Part shown: piece by piece, positions 8,379 to 16,118 of the stretch
How positions within the stretch are numbered: the first letter of the stretch is position 1
Layout: each line of letters begins with the position of its first letter
Assembly (NCBI GenBank): GCA_963842235.1
Contig: CAWJFT010000001.1
Location: 1,736,001 to 1,800,000 of the forward strand
Length of the DNA stretch: 64,000 nucleotides
Origin: JACDAN01 sp963842235
Lineage (GTDB): Bacteria > Actinomycetota > Thermoleophilia > Gaiellales > Gaiellaceae
Direction: 5' to 3'
Made by a program: the position numbers and the translations under genes
Notes under the pieces: model-generated
Told to the model about the DNA's origin: nothing
Databases searched by the model: none
What the model saw: only the letters and a program-made list of their open reading frames with translations

Positions 8379-9239
8379 ATGACGCCGCCTTCAGCGCCGC
8401 ACCTCGGCCCGGTCGGCGCGTACGGGCTCCGCTTCGAAGGCCTCGACGCAGGGCGCCCGCTCCTCGTTTCTGCCGACCCCGAATGGCCGACGTTCCGGAT
8501 CCGTTCTCAGGTGGGCACGCCGCCTTGGCGGGAGCTCGACGTCGTGACGGACTCGAATGCCGAGATCCGGCTCCAGAGCGGCGGTGAGATCCTGATCGAG
8601 CGTGAGGACGGTCTCGTCGTCTTCACGACGGAACGGCCGGTCGAGGAACGGGAGTTGATTCATCCGTACCTGGCGCCGGTCGCCGCGGTCGCCGGCTACT
8701 GGTTCGATCGCGAGAGCTTCCATGCCGGCGCGTTCGTGGAGGACGGCGCCGCCTGGGGGCTCCTCGGCGAGCGCGAGGCCGGAAAGAGCACGTTGCTTGC
8801 CAGTCTGGCGCTGCGCGGGATCACCGTCCTCTCGGACGACATGCTGATCCTGGACGGCGTGCTCCCGTTCGCCGGGCCGAGGTCGATCGACCTGCGCGCC
8901 ACTGCTGCCGAGCATCTCGGCGTCGGTGAGCCGCTCGGCGTCGTGGGAGCGAGGGAGCGATGGCGTCTCCAACTTGCTCCCCTGACCGGCTCGGCGGCGC
9001 TGCGTGGTTGGATCTTCCCCGCGTGGGGCGATCGGGTCGAGGTGTCCGAGCTAGCCCCGCATGAACGAATTGCCCGCCTAGGAGCTCAGCGCGGTCTCCG
9101 GCTGCCGGCGAGGGATCCCGGTCGGTTGATCGACTTCGCCGCCCTACCGGCGTGGGAGCTCCGGAGACCCCGCGACTGGAACGCGCTCGATGCTGCCACC
9201 CAGCTGCTGCTCGACCTCGTCCGGAGCCGTTCCGCGTGA
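8379..9239 (+). CDS. HPr kinase-like protein (lasso-peptide tailoring kinase)
   Basis: 286 residues. The C-terminal half has an HPr kinase/phosphorylase-type P-loop, GEREAGKST at 130-138, followed by TVLSDDMLIL near 145-155. The roughly 110-residue N-terminal part is unrelated to true HprK. Such homologues in lasso clusters (the paeninodin family) phosphorylate the C-terminal Ser of the precursor. Here the precursor ends Ser-Ser-Cys, so Ser58 or Ser57 are candidate sites. It is transcribed opposite to the rest of the cluster and its end overlaps the lasC end by 96 bases. Confidence 0.8.
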   Translation: MTPPSAPHLGPVGAYGLRFEGLDAGRPLLVSADPEWPTFRIRSQVGTPPWRELDVVTDSNAEIRLQSGGEILIEREDGLVVFTTERPVEERELIHPYLAPVAAVAGYWFDRESFHAGAFVEDGAAWGLLGEREAGKSTLLASLALRGITVLSDDMLILDGVLPFAGPRSIDLRATAAEHLGVGEPLGVVGARERWRLQLAPLTGSAALRGWIFPAWGDRVEVSELAPHERIARLGAQRGLRLPARDPGRLIDFAALPAWELRRPRDWNALDAATQLLLDLVRSRSA

Positions 9240-10373
9240 GCGCTCGAGCCAGGCCGCTTGGAGAAGGAGATACGACCGGGGGTTGGGCGCCGGCGAAGAC
9301 CATTCCCGCCGGAGCGCGTCCACATCCACGAGATCCACGTCCACGCCCTCGCCCTCCCACGAAGCCGTAAACGCGCGGCTGTGCCCGTTCCAGAACGCTT
9401 CGTCGAACGACGCCTTCGTCGTGCGCGCAAGAACGGGCTCGGGCAGGAGGTCACCGAAGAAACGGCGCATCGCGTCGGTGCGGCTTCGGAACCGATCCGA
9501 TCGGCGCAGAGCGGCCAGCTCAGCCCAGAAGTCACCGTCAGCGAGCGGATGATGGATCGCAACTCCTTCGCCGTCGGCAAGAACGTCCAAGCTGTCGAGG
9601 CTGACCTCCATGTGCCGCAGACGCCGCATCCACTCGAAACGGCGGCTCCAGCGAAGGGGTTCGGCAGCCGCCTCATTCGCTGCCGCCTGTTCCACAGCTC
9701 CGCGAGCATTGTCCCGCAGCCAACGAAACGCCTCGGGAATCCGCCGCCGGAGCACTCGCGCCCTGATGCGGGCCGGAGCGAGCGCAAAGCCGACGCGAAG
9801 CACGTCCCGAGGCTGGGGTCGCGCGGCCCCTGCGAGGAGCAGCTGCGTTCGAGCGAACCGCGACGTCGAGAACGCCTCGTCGCCGCCGGCGCCCGTGAGC
9901 AGCGACCCTCCGGCAGCGCGCTGGAGCAACGGAAGGTGGAAGTACGCATTGAAGGGCCAGAGGAGGCCATGGCGGCTCAGGGTGGCGCGTGCGACCGGCC
10001 CGACGCAGTCGAGCTCATCCGTGAAGGCCATCCGCTGCCAGTCGTCGAGCTCGAGGTGGCGGACAATCCGCTCCTGCCACTCCGATTCGTCCGACTGAGC
10101 AGCGTCCGGAAACCAATTCGTCGCCGGGACCGGCAGCTCGAGCCCCTCACGGCGAGCCACGTGCGTAGCAACCGCGAGAACGGCGGCGGAGTCCCGGCCG
10201 CCCGAGAAGCTGACCAGGCACGGCGGGCGTTCGAGCGCGGGCACGACGGCGCTTTCGAGCGCTTCTCGCGGCCCGCCTGCGGCAGGCGCGGGGAGTCTCG
10301 AGGCGTCAACGTCCTCGCCGAAGACGAGCCCGCAGGCAACCTCGAGCGGAGTGAGCTTCCGGACGTGGCTCAT
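9144..10373 (-). CDS. Lasso peptide macrolactam synthetase (asparagine synthetase-like, LasC)
   Basis: 409 residues homologous to the synthetase domain of asparagine synthase B, with the PP-loop SGGRDS at 57-62 and LLTGAGGDEAF near 156. The N-terminal glutaminase domain and its Cys2 are absent, as in many compact lasso cyclases. It should adenylate the side chain of the core Asp/Glu and close the macrolactam with the core N-terminal amine. It is the last gene of the minus-strand operon, starting four bases into the B2 end. A second homologue is at 14221-15390. Confidence 0.82.
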   Translation of the reverse strand: MSHVRKLTPLEVACGLVFGEDVDASRLPAPAAGGPREALESAVVPALERPPCLVSFSGGRDSAAVLAVATHVARREGLELPVPATNWFPDAAQSDESEWQERIVRHLELDDWQRMAFTDELDCVGPVARATLSRHGLLWPFNAYFHLPLLQRAAGGSLLTGAGGDEAFSTSRFARTQLLLAGAARPQPRDVLRVGFALAPARIRARVLRRRIPEAFRWLRDNARGAVEQAAANEAAAEPLRWSRRFEWMRRLRHMEVSLDSLDVLADGEGVAIHHPLADGDFWAELAALRRSDRFRSRTDAMRRFFGDLLPEPVLARTTKASFDEAFWNGHSRAFTASWEGEGVDVDLVDVDALRREWSSPAPNPRSYLLLQAAWLERSRGTAPDEVEQQLGGSIERVPVAGSPELPRR

Positions 10374-10726
10374 CGCGCCGGGAGGCGCATGAGCTCCTCG
10401 AAACGGGCATCCTCGCTATCAGGGTCACCGGCGAGCCATGCGTGGGCAGCGAACTCGACGCCACGGAGGTCGACGCCGAGGACGACGTCGCGACTCACTC
10501 CGTGAGCCTTCTCCCACGCCTGAAGGATCAGCGCGCGCTCGAGGCACGTGTGCGGCCGCCGGCGCAGCAGCGCGTAGACACCACGTCCGGCGCTTATCGG
10601 CAGCCCCGCGGGCGGGGGCTGCACGGCGACGTGCTCGATTCCACGGCGCTGCAATCCTCGTCGGGCGCGCAGCAGCGCGAACTGAGCCCAGAGAGCGGCG
10701 CGGAGCGTGTTCCGGTCGACTCTCAC
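10370..10726 (-). CDS. Lasso peptide B2 protein (transglutaminase-like leader protease)
   Basis: 118 residues of the lasso B2 / transglutaminase-like fold: catalytic Cys61 in THTCLERALILQAW and His95 in FAAHAWL, followed by an acidic loop that can supply the Asp. It removes the leader peptide together with the B1 chaperone. The GTG start overlaps the B1 stop by four bases. The size and split from B1 match actinobacterial lasso systems. Confidence 0.85.
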   Translation of the reverse strand: MRVDRNTLRAALWAQFALLRARRGLQRRGIEHVAVQPPPAGLPISAGRGVYALLRRRPHTCLERALILQAWEKAHGVSRDVVLGVDLRGVEFAAHAWLAGDPDSEDARFEELMRLPAR

Positions 10727-10989
10727 TCGCGCACCAGCAGCTCGCGGGCCTCGAGTGCGTCCAGGAAGTCGCGAACGTCGGCTGTTGCCTGCTTCCGGTC
10801 GATTCCGAACGCGCCCATGAGCTCGTCGACCAGCTCCTCGCTCGTCGCCCCTTCGGCGAGGCGCCGCCAGAGGCGGACGCCGCTCGCATTGGTGCTGAGG
10901 TAGGTGGAGCTGACTAGATCGACGGCGACGACCTCTCGGTCGATCTCCCGCCAGCGGATTGCGTCTTGGCGTAGGCGCAGCTTGGTCAC
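10723..10989 (-). CDS. PqqD-family peptide chaperone (lasso B1, RiPP recognition element)
   Basis: 88 residues from GTG 10989 with the PqqD pattern: beta-strand start (LRWREIDREVVAVDL), SSTYLSTNASGVRLWRRL, then a three-helix part with DVRDFLDALEARELL. It binds the YxxPxLxxxG leader of the precursor and presents it to B2. It overlaps the nucleotidyltransferase stop (GTGA) and the B2 start, so all three are coupled. Confidence 0.87.
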   Translation of the reverse strand: MTKLRLRQDAIRWREIDREVVAVDLVSSTYLSTNASGVRLWRRLAEGATSEELVDELMGAFGIDRKQATADVRDFLDALEARELLVRE

Positions 10990-12044
10990 GAGGGAACCTT
11001 TCGAGCTGCGTGGTCGTGCACTGAGATCCGCTCGAAGGCGTTTCTCAGGGCGCGCCCCGCTCTGCCGGCCTTGATCCCCCAGGTCTCTCCCGGAGCCGGA
11101 CGGAGCCCACGAGCCACCGCCTCCCCGGCGACCCCGAACGCACGCTGAGGCGGCAGAACGGAGAAAGGCGAGAGCAGCCGCACGACGTGGTCGCGCAGGA
11201 CGGTTCGGTCGCGCATCGCCCCGAGGTCCCCGGCCCAGAGCCGAACATGCCACGGAGCCTGGCCCCCGAAGAGCACAGCGTCGGCCGCGGCGCTCGTGGC
11301 CCGCCACACGCCGTCGACCTGCCAGCGGCACGCCGCTTCCCAGAGCGCGACTGGATCCGACTCCGCGGCGACGACAGTGGTGTCGATGAGGTCGAGGATC
11401 CGCCGGAACGGCGTGCCGGCCCACGAGTGCGCCGCCAAGACGAGAGCATGGTGCGCGGGAGAGAGGGCGAGCACCCCGGGGATGCCCGTCGCCGAGTCCA
11501 CTGCTTCGGACAGGAGCTCGGCCGTGGACGGCGGAGTTGCCCAAGAGACCCATACCGGCCGCCGGTGGACCTCCACCAAGACCGGCAGCTCCGGCAGTCG
11601 GAGCGGGCGCAGATGCTGCTTCGACTCGTAGAAGGGATCGCCCGGGCCGACGGGCCTGAAGCCGGCGGCGATGAGGGCGCGCTGGGCTTCTTCGGGCCGG
11701 TCCACGATCAGATCGACGTCGCGGAACGGCCGAAGTGTCGGGGTCGGGTACCGCTGCGCCGCTTCCAGCCCCTTGATCAGGACGAGCGTGCCGTCGTACG
11801 CAGCTCGCGCCCGCTCGAGCGTGATCTCCGCCGCGAGGGTGATCGCGGCCGCGAGACGCTCCTCGGCTACGAGCTTGTCGGAAACCGGACGACCTTGCAG
11901 GCGGAGTCGCCGCGCCGAGAGCAGGTGGAGGCGGTGCGCACGCAGGTCGGCGGCCGACGGAGCCCGGTCTAGGAGCTCGTCGACGCCGGGCCAGATCGGC
12001 TCAGGCGAAGAGACCCCACGACCTGTAGATGCGTCAGTGGTCAC
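10986..12044 (-). CDS. Nucleotidyltransferase family protein
   Basis: 352 residues of the NTP_transf_5-like nucleotidyltransferase superfamily. VLIKGLEAAQRY near residue 90 and the metal-binding FRDVDLIVDRP near 108 are visible. Homologues (PadeN type) are a recurrent part of HPr-kinase-containing lasso clusters, but their reaction is not settled. It overlaps B1 by four bases and follows the ABC permease by one base, so it belongs to the operon. Confidence 0.8.
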   Translation of the reverse strand: MTTDASTGRGVSSPEPIWPGVDELLDRAPSAADLRAHRLHLLSARRLRLQGRPVSDKLVAEERLAAAITLAAEITLERARAAYDGTLVLIKGLEAAQRYPTPTLRPFRDVDLIVDRPEEAQRALIAAGFRPVGPGDPFYESKQHLRPLRLPELPVLVEVHRRPVWVSWATPPSTAELLSEAVDSATGIPGVLALSPAHHALVLAAHSWAGTPFRRILDLIDTTVVAAESDPVALWEAACRWQVDGVWRATSAAADAVLFGGQAPWHVRLWAGDLGAMRDRTVLRDHVVRLLSPFSVLPPQRAFGVAGEAVARGLRPAPGETWGIKAGRAGRALRNAFERISVHDHAARKVPS

Positions 12045-12045
12045 C

Positions 12046-12870
12046 TCAGTAGAGCCCCAGGGTGCCGAGCCGCTGTTCCCGCTTCAGCGCAAGCCTGAAG
12101 GCGAGAAGCCCGACCAGCAGTGACAGCGCCGAGAGCGGAACCAGCTTGGCGACGACCGGCCCGATCTCGGACCATCCCGCTCCGCCCAGCAGCGCAGCGC
12201 GCATGCCGTCGACTGCGAGGGCGATGGGGTTCAGCTCCGCCGCCGTCGCAACCCACTGAGGCAACAGATCGACGGGAAAGTACAACCCCGACCCGAGCGC
12301 GAGCAGAAGAGTGCCCAATGCAACGGCATTCGTCCCACGCCGGAAGGTCAACGTGCCCGCCGCGCTGAGGACTCCGAGTCCCCAGACGAATGGGATGAAG
12401 ACGAGCAGCACCGCTGTCGCCGGGAGAATCCCGGCGGGCTCCAGGTGAAGGCCGAACGTGAGCGCGATCGCGGTCAGGAAGAGCGCGGTCTGCAGCGGGA
12501 TGTAGATCAGATCGAAGAACACGGACCCGATCTGCAGCGTGGCTGTTCGGGTCGGCGTTGCGAGCAGCGACTCGAGCGTTCCCATCAGCTGCTCGTTCCG
12601 AATCACGGCCGATACCCGCTGGAGGCCGAAGTGGATGAAGGTGCCGAGCGCGATTCCAACCGCAGCGAATTCGAGATACGTCACGTGCTGGCCCTGAATC
12701 GTCGGTAGCTCGCTGGGGTCGATCATCTTTCCGATGAACGCGAAGATCAGCGCTTGCCCGGCCAGGTTGATCAGGTCGGACGCAAACGACATGCGATAGC
12801 TCCAGGCAACGAGGAAGTCGCGCCGCACAAAAGCAGGCAGCTTGCGGAGCTCGACGGCGAGTGCGGTCAC
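12046..12870 (-). CDS. ABC-2 type transporter permease
   Basis: 274 residues from GTG 12870 with about six hydrophobic segments (for example LINLAGQALIFAFIG, LFLTAIALTFG, VLLVFIPFVWGLGVL) and the ABC-2 layout. The soluble N-terminus is short. With the ATPase encoded just upstream (GTGA overlap) it forms an exporter, presumably for the mature lasso peptide and self-protection. Gene order supports this substrate; the sequence alone does not. Confidence 0.87.
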   Translation of the reverse strand: MTALAVELRKLPAFVRRDFLVAWSYRMSFASDLINLAGQALIFAFIGKMIDPSELPTIQGQHVTYLEFAAVGIALGTFIHFGLQRVSAVIRNEQLMGTLESLLATPTRTATLQIGSVFFDLIYIPLQTALFLTAIALTFGLHLEPAGILPATAVLLVFIPFVWGLGVLSAAGTLTFRRGTNAVALGTLLLALGSGLYFPVDLLPQWVATAAELNPIALAVDGMRAALLGGAGWSEIGPVVAKLVPLSALSLLVGLLAFRLALKREQRLGTLGLY

Positions 12871-13850
12871 GCCCGACCGTTCTTCGTGAGCGACAGGAAC
12901 GCATCCTCGATCTCGGAGCGCCGCTCGCGACAAGAGAGCACCTTGAAGTCCGCCGCCGCGAGGGCGGTAAGGGCATCCCCGAGCACGACCCCATCGTCGA
13001 GTGAGAGGACGTAGTGCTCGCTGTCTTCCCCGCCGATCGGCACGAGCGTCCCGTGGCCGTTGAGCGCCGTCTGCGTGGCCAGGTGCATCGCGGAGCCCGC
13101 CGGGCGGCAGTTCGTCAGCCTCAGGACGTGCTCCCGAGGCCGGGCGTGCGCGCTGAGCTCGTGGACGCTCCCGAGGAACTCGACGCGCCCGCGGTGCAGC
13201 AGGGTCACCCGGTCGGCCAGCCCGCGGATCTCCTCCAGGCGCTGCGTCGCCCAGATCACGGCAGAGCCCTCTGCACACGCGGCGCGGACGAGAGTCCGCA
13301 CCCGCTCAGCTCCCTCTGGGTCGAGGTCGTGGGTCGCCTCGTCGATGAGCAGGAGCTTGGGCTGGCCCAGGAGAGCCCGAGCCACCGACAGGCGCTTCTG
13401 CATGCCGTGGGAATAGACGCCGACGCGCTCTTTGGCGGCGTCCGCGAGGCCAACGTGCTCGAGGAGCTCATGCGCGCGCTCCAATGCTCGCCGGCGCGTC
13501 AGCCCCTGCAGCCGTGCGAAGAACACGAGGTTTTCCAGCCCGTTGATGCGGAGGTAGAACGACCGGTCGCCGGACGGAACGAAGCCGACAAGGTGTCGCA
13601 GCTCCTTCCCGTGCCGACCCAGCCCTTGGCCGAGCAGCTCGACAACGCCCTCGGTTGGCTCCAGGAGGCCGAGGAGGATTCGAATCAAGGTCGTCTTCCC
13701 GGCGCCGTTCGGGCCGAGCAGCGCGTGGAGCTCTCCCGCACCGACCTCGAGGCCGACGTCTTCGAGAGCGACTTTTCGTCCGAAACGCCGGGTGACGCTG
13801 CGGGCGGAGACGACGATGCCGAGCGATTCGCTCGGAGACCCCCCGGTCAC
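12867..13850 (-). CDS. ABC transporter ATP-binding protein
   Basis: 327 residues. Walker A GPNGAGKTT near 45, a degenerate signature YSHGMQKRLSVARAL near 146 (SHGM in place of SGGQ), Walker B LLLIDEATHDLDP near 167, and a roughly 100-residue C-terminal extension typical of drug or bacteriocin exporters. Partner of the permease at 12046. It sits in the middle of the lasso operon. Confidence 0.9.
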   Translation of the reverse strand: MTGGSPSESLGIVVSARSVTRRFGRKVALEDVGLEVGAGELHALLGPNGAGKTTLIRILLGLLEPTEGVVELLGQGLGRHGKELRHLVGFVPSGDRSFYLRINGLENLVFFARLQGLTRRRALERAHELLEHVGLADAAKERVGVYSHGMQKRLSVARALLGQPKLLLIDEATHDLDPEGAERVRTLVRAACAEGSAVIWATQRLEEIRGLADRVTLLHRGRVEFLGSVHELSAHARPREHVLRLTNCRPAGSAMHLATQTALNGHGTLVPIGGEDSEHYVLSLDDGVVLGDALTALAAADFKVLSCRERRSEIEDAFLSLTKNGRA

Positions 13851-13862
13851 GGCGATTCCTCC

Positions 13863-14097
13863 CTAGGCGGCGCCGGCCAGGGCCGACGGGGCCTGGCTCA
13901 GCGCCTCCTCGAGGCAGACACACCGTGTGTAGCGCACCATGGCCGCATCGCCGGGGGCGCTGTAGTGCGCCCTGTCGAGCGAGACGATCCAACCACCGCC
14001 GTCACACGTGCACTCGTCGACACCGGGCTGCGCCGGGAGGAGGCTGCGAACACGAAGCAGCCCAGCTTCGATTCCGACCGTCTGCGGATTGCTCATG
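13863..14097 (-). CDS. Small protein of unknown function, lasso operon
   Basis: 77 residues, not recognised. It has four Cys in two close pairs (ECTCDGGG near 30 and RCVCLEE near 61), an Asp/Gly-rich centre and an Ala-rich C-terminus. It lacks the YxxPxLxxxG leader, so it is probably not a second lasso precursor. A metal or Fe-S site, or an immunity role, are guesses. Its promoter element at 14130-14165 matches those of the 15599 gene and, more weakly, the precursor, so it is likely co-regulated. Confidence 0.6.
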
Positions 14098-14129
14098 ACG
14101 CTATTTTCGGCCTCGTTTGGCAACTCCTT

Positions 14130-14165
14130 AGCGTATGACGCGCGCGTGGACACCAACAGGCCAGA
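14130..14165 (-). promoter_or_regulatory. Recurrent lasso-cluster promoter element (copy 2)
   Basis: Minus strand reads TCTGGCCTGTT, 19 bases, TACGCT, ending 32 bases before the ATG of the small protein at 14097. The same two blocks with the same 19-base spacing occur at 15616-15652. The geometry is that of -35 and -10 boxes; the sigma factor is unknown. Confidence 0.55.
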
Positions 14166-14220
14166 ACCACAAGACTCCGCAGGCGCAGGGGGAGCTGGAC
14201 GAACGGGGGGCTAAAGCCCT

Positions 14221-15390
14221 CTAAGCGCTCGCGGCTGCCTGCTCGAGCTCTCCCGCGGTCGCAGGCTTCACATTCAGCGCAAGCTGCTGAAGGAGCATGA
14301 ACGTGCGCGCATCAGGGTGCGGGGCTTCCCACTCGCGCCGAAGCGCCTCGACGTCGACGAGCTCGTCATCGATCCCTTCGCCGTTCCAGCCGGCGGCGAG
14401 CTCCCGGCTGTGCTCGTTCCAGAACACGAGATCGAAGTGCGACCTCGTGCAGCGCTGGATCAGCTCTGGCGGGAGAGCGTCGTCGAACAGTTCACGCATA
14501 GCCGCCGACCGGCCGTGGTTGCGTGCATCCGGCGGCACGGCGGCCAGTGCAGACGCGAAGGCCGCATCGGCGAAGGGGTGTCGGACGGCGACCAGGAGAT
14601 CTGAGGCGATCCGCCGGAGGCCCTCGATGCCGAGGCGGACGTAGCGCAGACGTCGCCACCATGCAAAGCGGCCGGCTGAGCGCAACGGCTCCGACGCCGT
14701 GTCGGCCATCCAGCGCGCCCAGGCCTCGCCCTGGGCTTCCGGCCGCAGCCACGGCATGAGCACCGGCTCACGCATCGAGTGCGCCGCTCTCCGTACAGCG
14801 AACGGTGAGGCAGTCAATCCGACGGCCATCACCTCTCTGGGATGGAGATGTCCGCGGCGCGAGAGCACCGCGGCGGCACGGGCCCAGCGGGGCCTGCCAA
14901 GTGCTTCGTCTCCGCCGATCCCCGTCAGCAGCGAGCCACCAAACGCTTCCTGCAGCAGCGGGGCGTGGAAGTGTGCGTTGAACGGCCAGAGCAAGCCGTG
15001 ACGGCGCAGGACCCGCCGGGCGACTGGGCCGACGGAATCGAGCTCACTCGTGTACTCGGTGCGGATCCAGTCCGTGAGACCCAGGTGAACAACGACGCGT
15101 TCCTGCCACTCGACGTCGTCGCTCTGCCCGACCGTTGGAAGCCGGATCGTGCCAGGAATTGGAAGTTCGAGCCCTTCGCGCCGGGCCAGGCGGACCGCGA
15201 CGGCGAGAATCGTCGAGGAGTCCCGTCCTCCCGAGAAGCTGACGACGCACGGCGGTCGATTCAGGGCGGGCAGGATCGCCCGCTCCAGCGCCTCCAGCGG
15301 GGTTCCCGCTTCCTTTGCCGTGGGCAGGCGTTCTGAGGGCCCGAGGCCAAAGACGAGGCCAGAAGCAATCTCGAGGGGGGTGAGGATCAA
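14221..15390 (-). CDS. Second asparagine synthetase-like lasso cyclase
   Basis: 389 residues from TTG 15390. This start overlaps the upstream stop (TTGA) and aligns with the other cyclase. PP-loop SGGRDS is at 53-58 and LLTGIGGDEAL near 150; there is no glutaminase domain. It is a clear paralogue of the protein at 9144-10373, sharing blocks such as RHGLLWPFNA and the ALRREW region. Only one precursor is visible, so this copy may cyclise a precursor elsewhere, act with the first copy, or be decaying. Confidence 0.8.
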   Translation of the reverse strand: MILTPLEIASGLVFGLGPSERLPTAKEAGTPLEALERAILPALNRPPCVVSFSGGRDSSTILAVAVRLARREGLELPIPGTIRLPTVGQSDDVEWQERVVVHLGLTDWIRTEYTSELDSVGPVARRVLRRHGLLWPFNAHFHAPLLQEAFGGSLLTGIGGDEALGRPRWARAAAVLSRRGHLHPREVMAVGLTASPFAVRRAAHSMREPVLMPWLRPEAQGEAWARWMADTASEPLRSAGRFAWWRRLRYVRLGIEGLRRIASDLLVAVRHPFADAAFASALAAVPPDARNHGRSAAMRELFDDALPPELIQRCTRSHFDLVFWNEHSRELAAGWNGEGIDDELVDVEALRREWEAPHPDARTFMLLQQLALNVKPATAGELEQAAASA

Positions 15391-15599
15391 TCCGGCTGCG
15401 TCTCGGTCAAGTGCGCCTGCGCGAGCCGCTCGGCCAGCGCCTCGCGCATCTTCCCTTCGGCCAGTTCGAGCCATTCAAAGGCATGCCCTCCATTCGTGCT
15501 CTCGGGCGCCCGCGGCGCCGCGGCGCGTGAACGGCGGGGCAGCGCCTTCCCTGCAGCGCTTACCTCCAATCCCGGCGAGCCGCCGCGGCTCATCACCAT
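15387..15599 (-). CDS. Small protein of unknown function upstream of second cyclase
   Basis: 70 residues from ATG 15599 (MVMSRG; a second ATG lies six bases inside). It is basic and Ala/Arg-rich in the first half, then has an acidic amphipathic helix (FEWLELAEGKMREALAERLAQ). It has no lasso leader motif. It is translationally coupled to the cyclase (TTGA) and preceded by the shared promoter element, so it belongs to the cluster. It could be an adaptor or a non-canonical precursor. Confidence 0.5.
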   Translation of the reverse strand: MVMSRGGSPGLEVSAAGKALPRRSRAAAPRAPESTNGGHAFEWLELAEGKMREALAERLAQAHLTETQPD

Positions 15600-15615
15600 C
15601 CGCCGCACACCGACG

Positions 15616-15652
15616 AGCGTACGTCGCACGTAGACGCGCGAACAGGCCAGAG
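15616..15652 (-). promoter_or_regulatory. Recurrent lasso-cluster promoter element (copy 3)
   Basis: Minus strand reads CTCTGGCCTGTT, 19 bases, TACGCT, ending 16 bases before ATG 15599. Block order and spacing equal the copy at 14130-14165. It probably drives the small gene and the second cyclase, with possible read-through into the exporter and processing genes. Confidence 0.55.
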
Positions 15653-16118
15653 TCGCAAGACCCGACTCGCGGCGTGGAACTAGCCGGAGGGAGAGGGCGC
15701 CTCGCGGAGCGCGCAAGGCATGGCTCCGGAGGACCGGGCGAGCGCCGAATCCGGCGCTCCGCCCGCCCCGCGTCGCGAGCCGCGGCCTGCCCGCGTCGTA
15801 GTGGTCACGTTACCCCGTGGGGAGCCTCAGGCCCATGCGACGAAAGTCGAGTCGGCGAACAGAGTTCTCGCGGTTGAGTCCTCGCCCTCCGCAACTGGCC
15901 AACGTGAGATCGAGGCCGGGCGCGGATTTTGCACGGGTTTTCCACAGAGACGGCTGGAAAAGTGGCCAGGCCGTGGACCTCGAAAGACCCGAGCGAACCC
16001 ACACTTCCGTAGAAAACTATACGAAACGCCAGGCGAAAACCCTTCAAAACCTCACAAAAATACGCTATCAATCCGACGGAAAGTTTATCCCCACTACTTT
16101 CGAAAGGCGGCCCTTTCG
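15653..16118. other. Intergenic region with AT-rich tract and DnaA-box-like sites
   Basis: No gene is supported here. The last 110 bases (about 16010-16118) are clearly richer in A/T than the genome and probably hold the promoter of the regulator at 16119 (AAAAATACGCTATC near 16056). Two one-mismatch matches to the DnaA box TTATCCACA occur, TTTTCCACA at 15938-15946 and TTATCCCCA at 16085-16093. Two sites alone do not make an origin. Confidence 0.4.

Noticed and set aside
9258..10505. Plus-strand open frame of 415 codons antisense to lasC and B2
   Set aside because: It is the mirror of two well-supported genes, with no motif of its own.
15387..15599. Second lasso precursor
   Set aside because: No YxxPxLxxxG leader and no Thr-minus-2 cleavage signature; kept as an unknown small protein.
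15938..16093. Replication origin
   Set aside because: Only two imperfect DnaA boxes and no dnaA, dnaN or gyrase genes nearby; reported only as a low-interest site.
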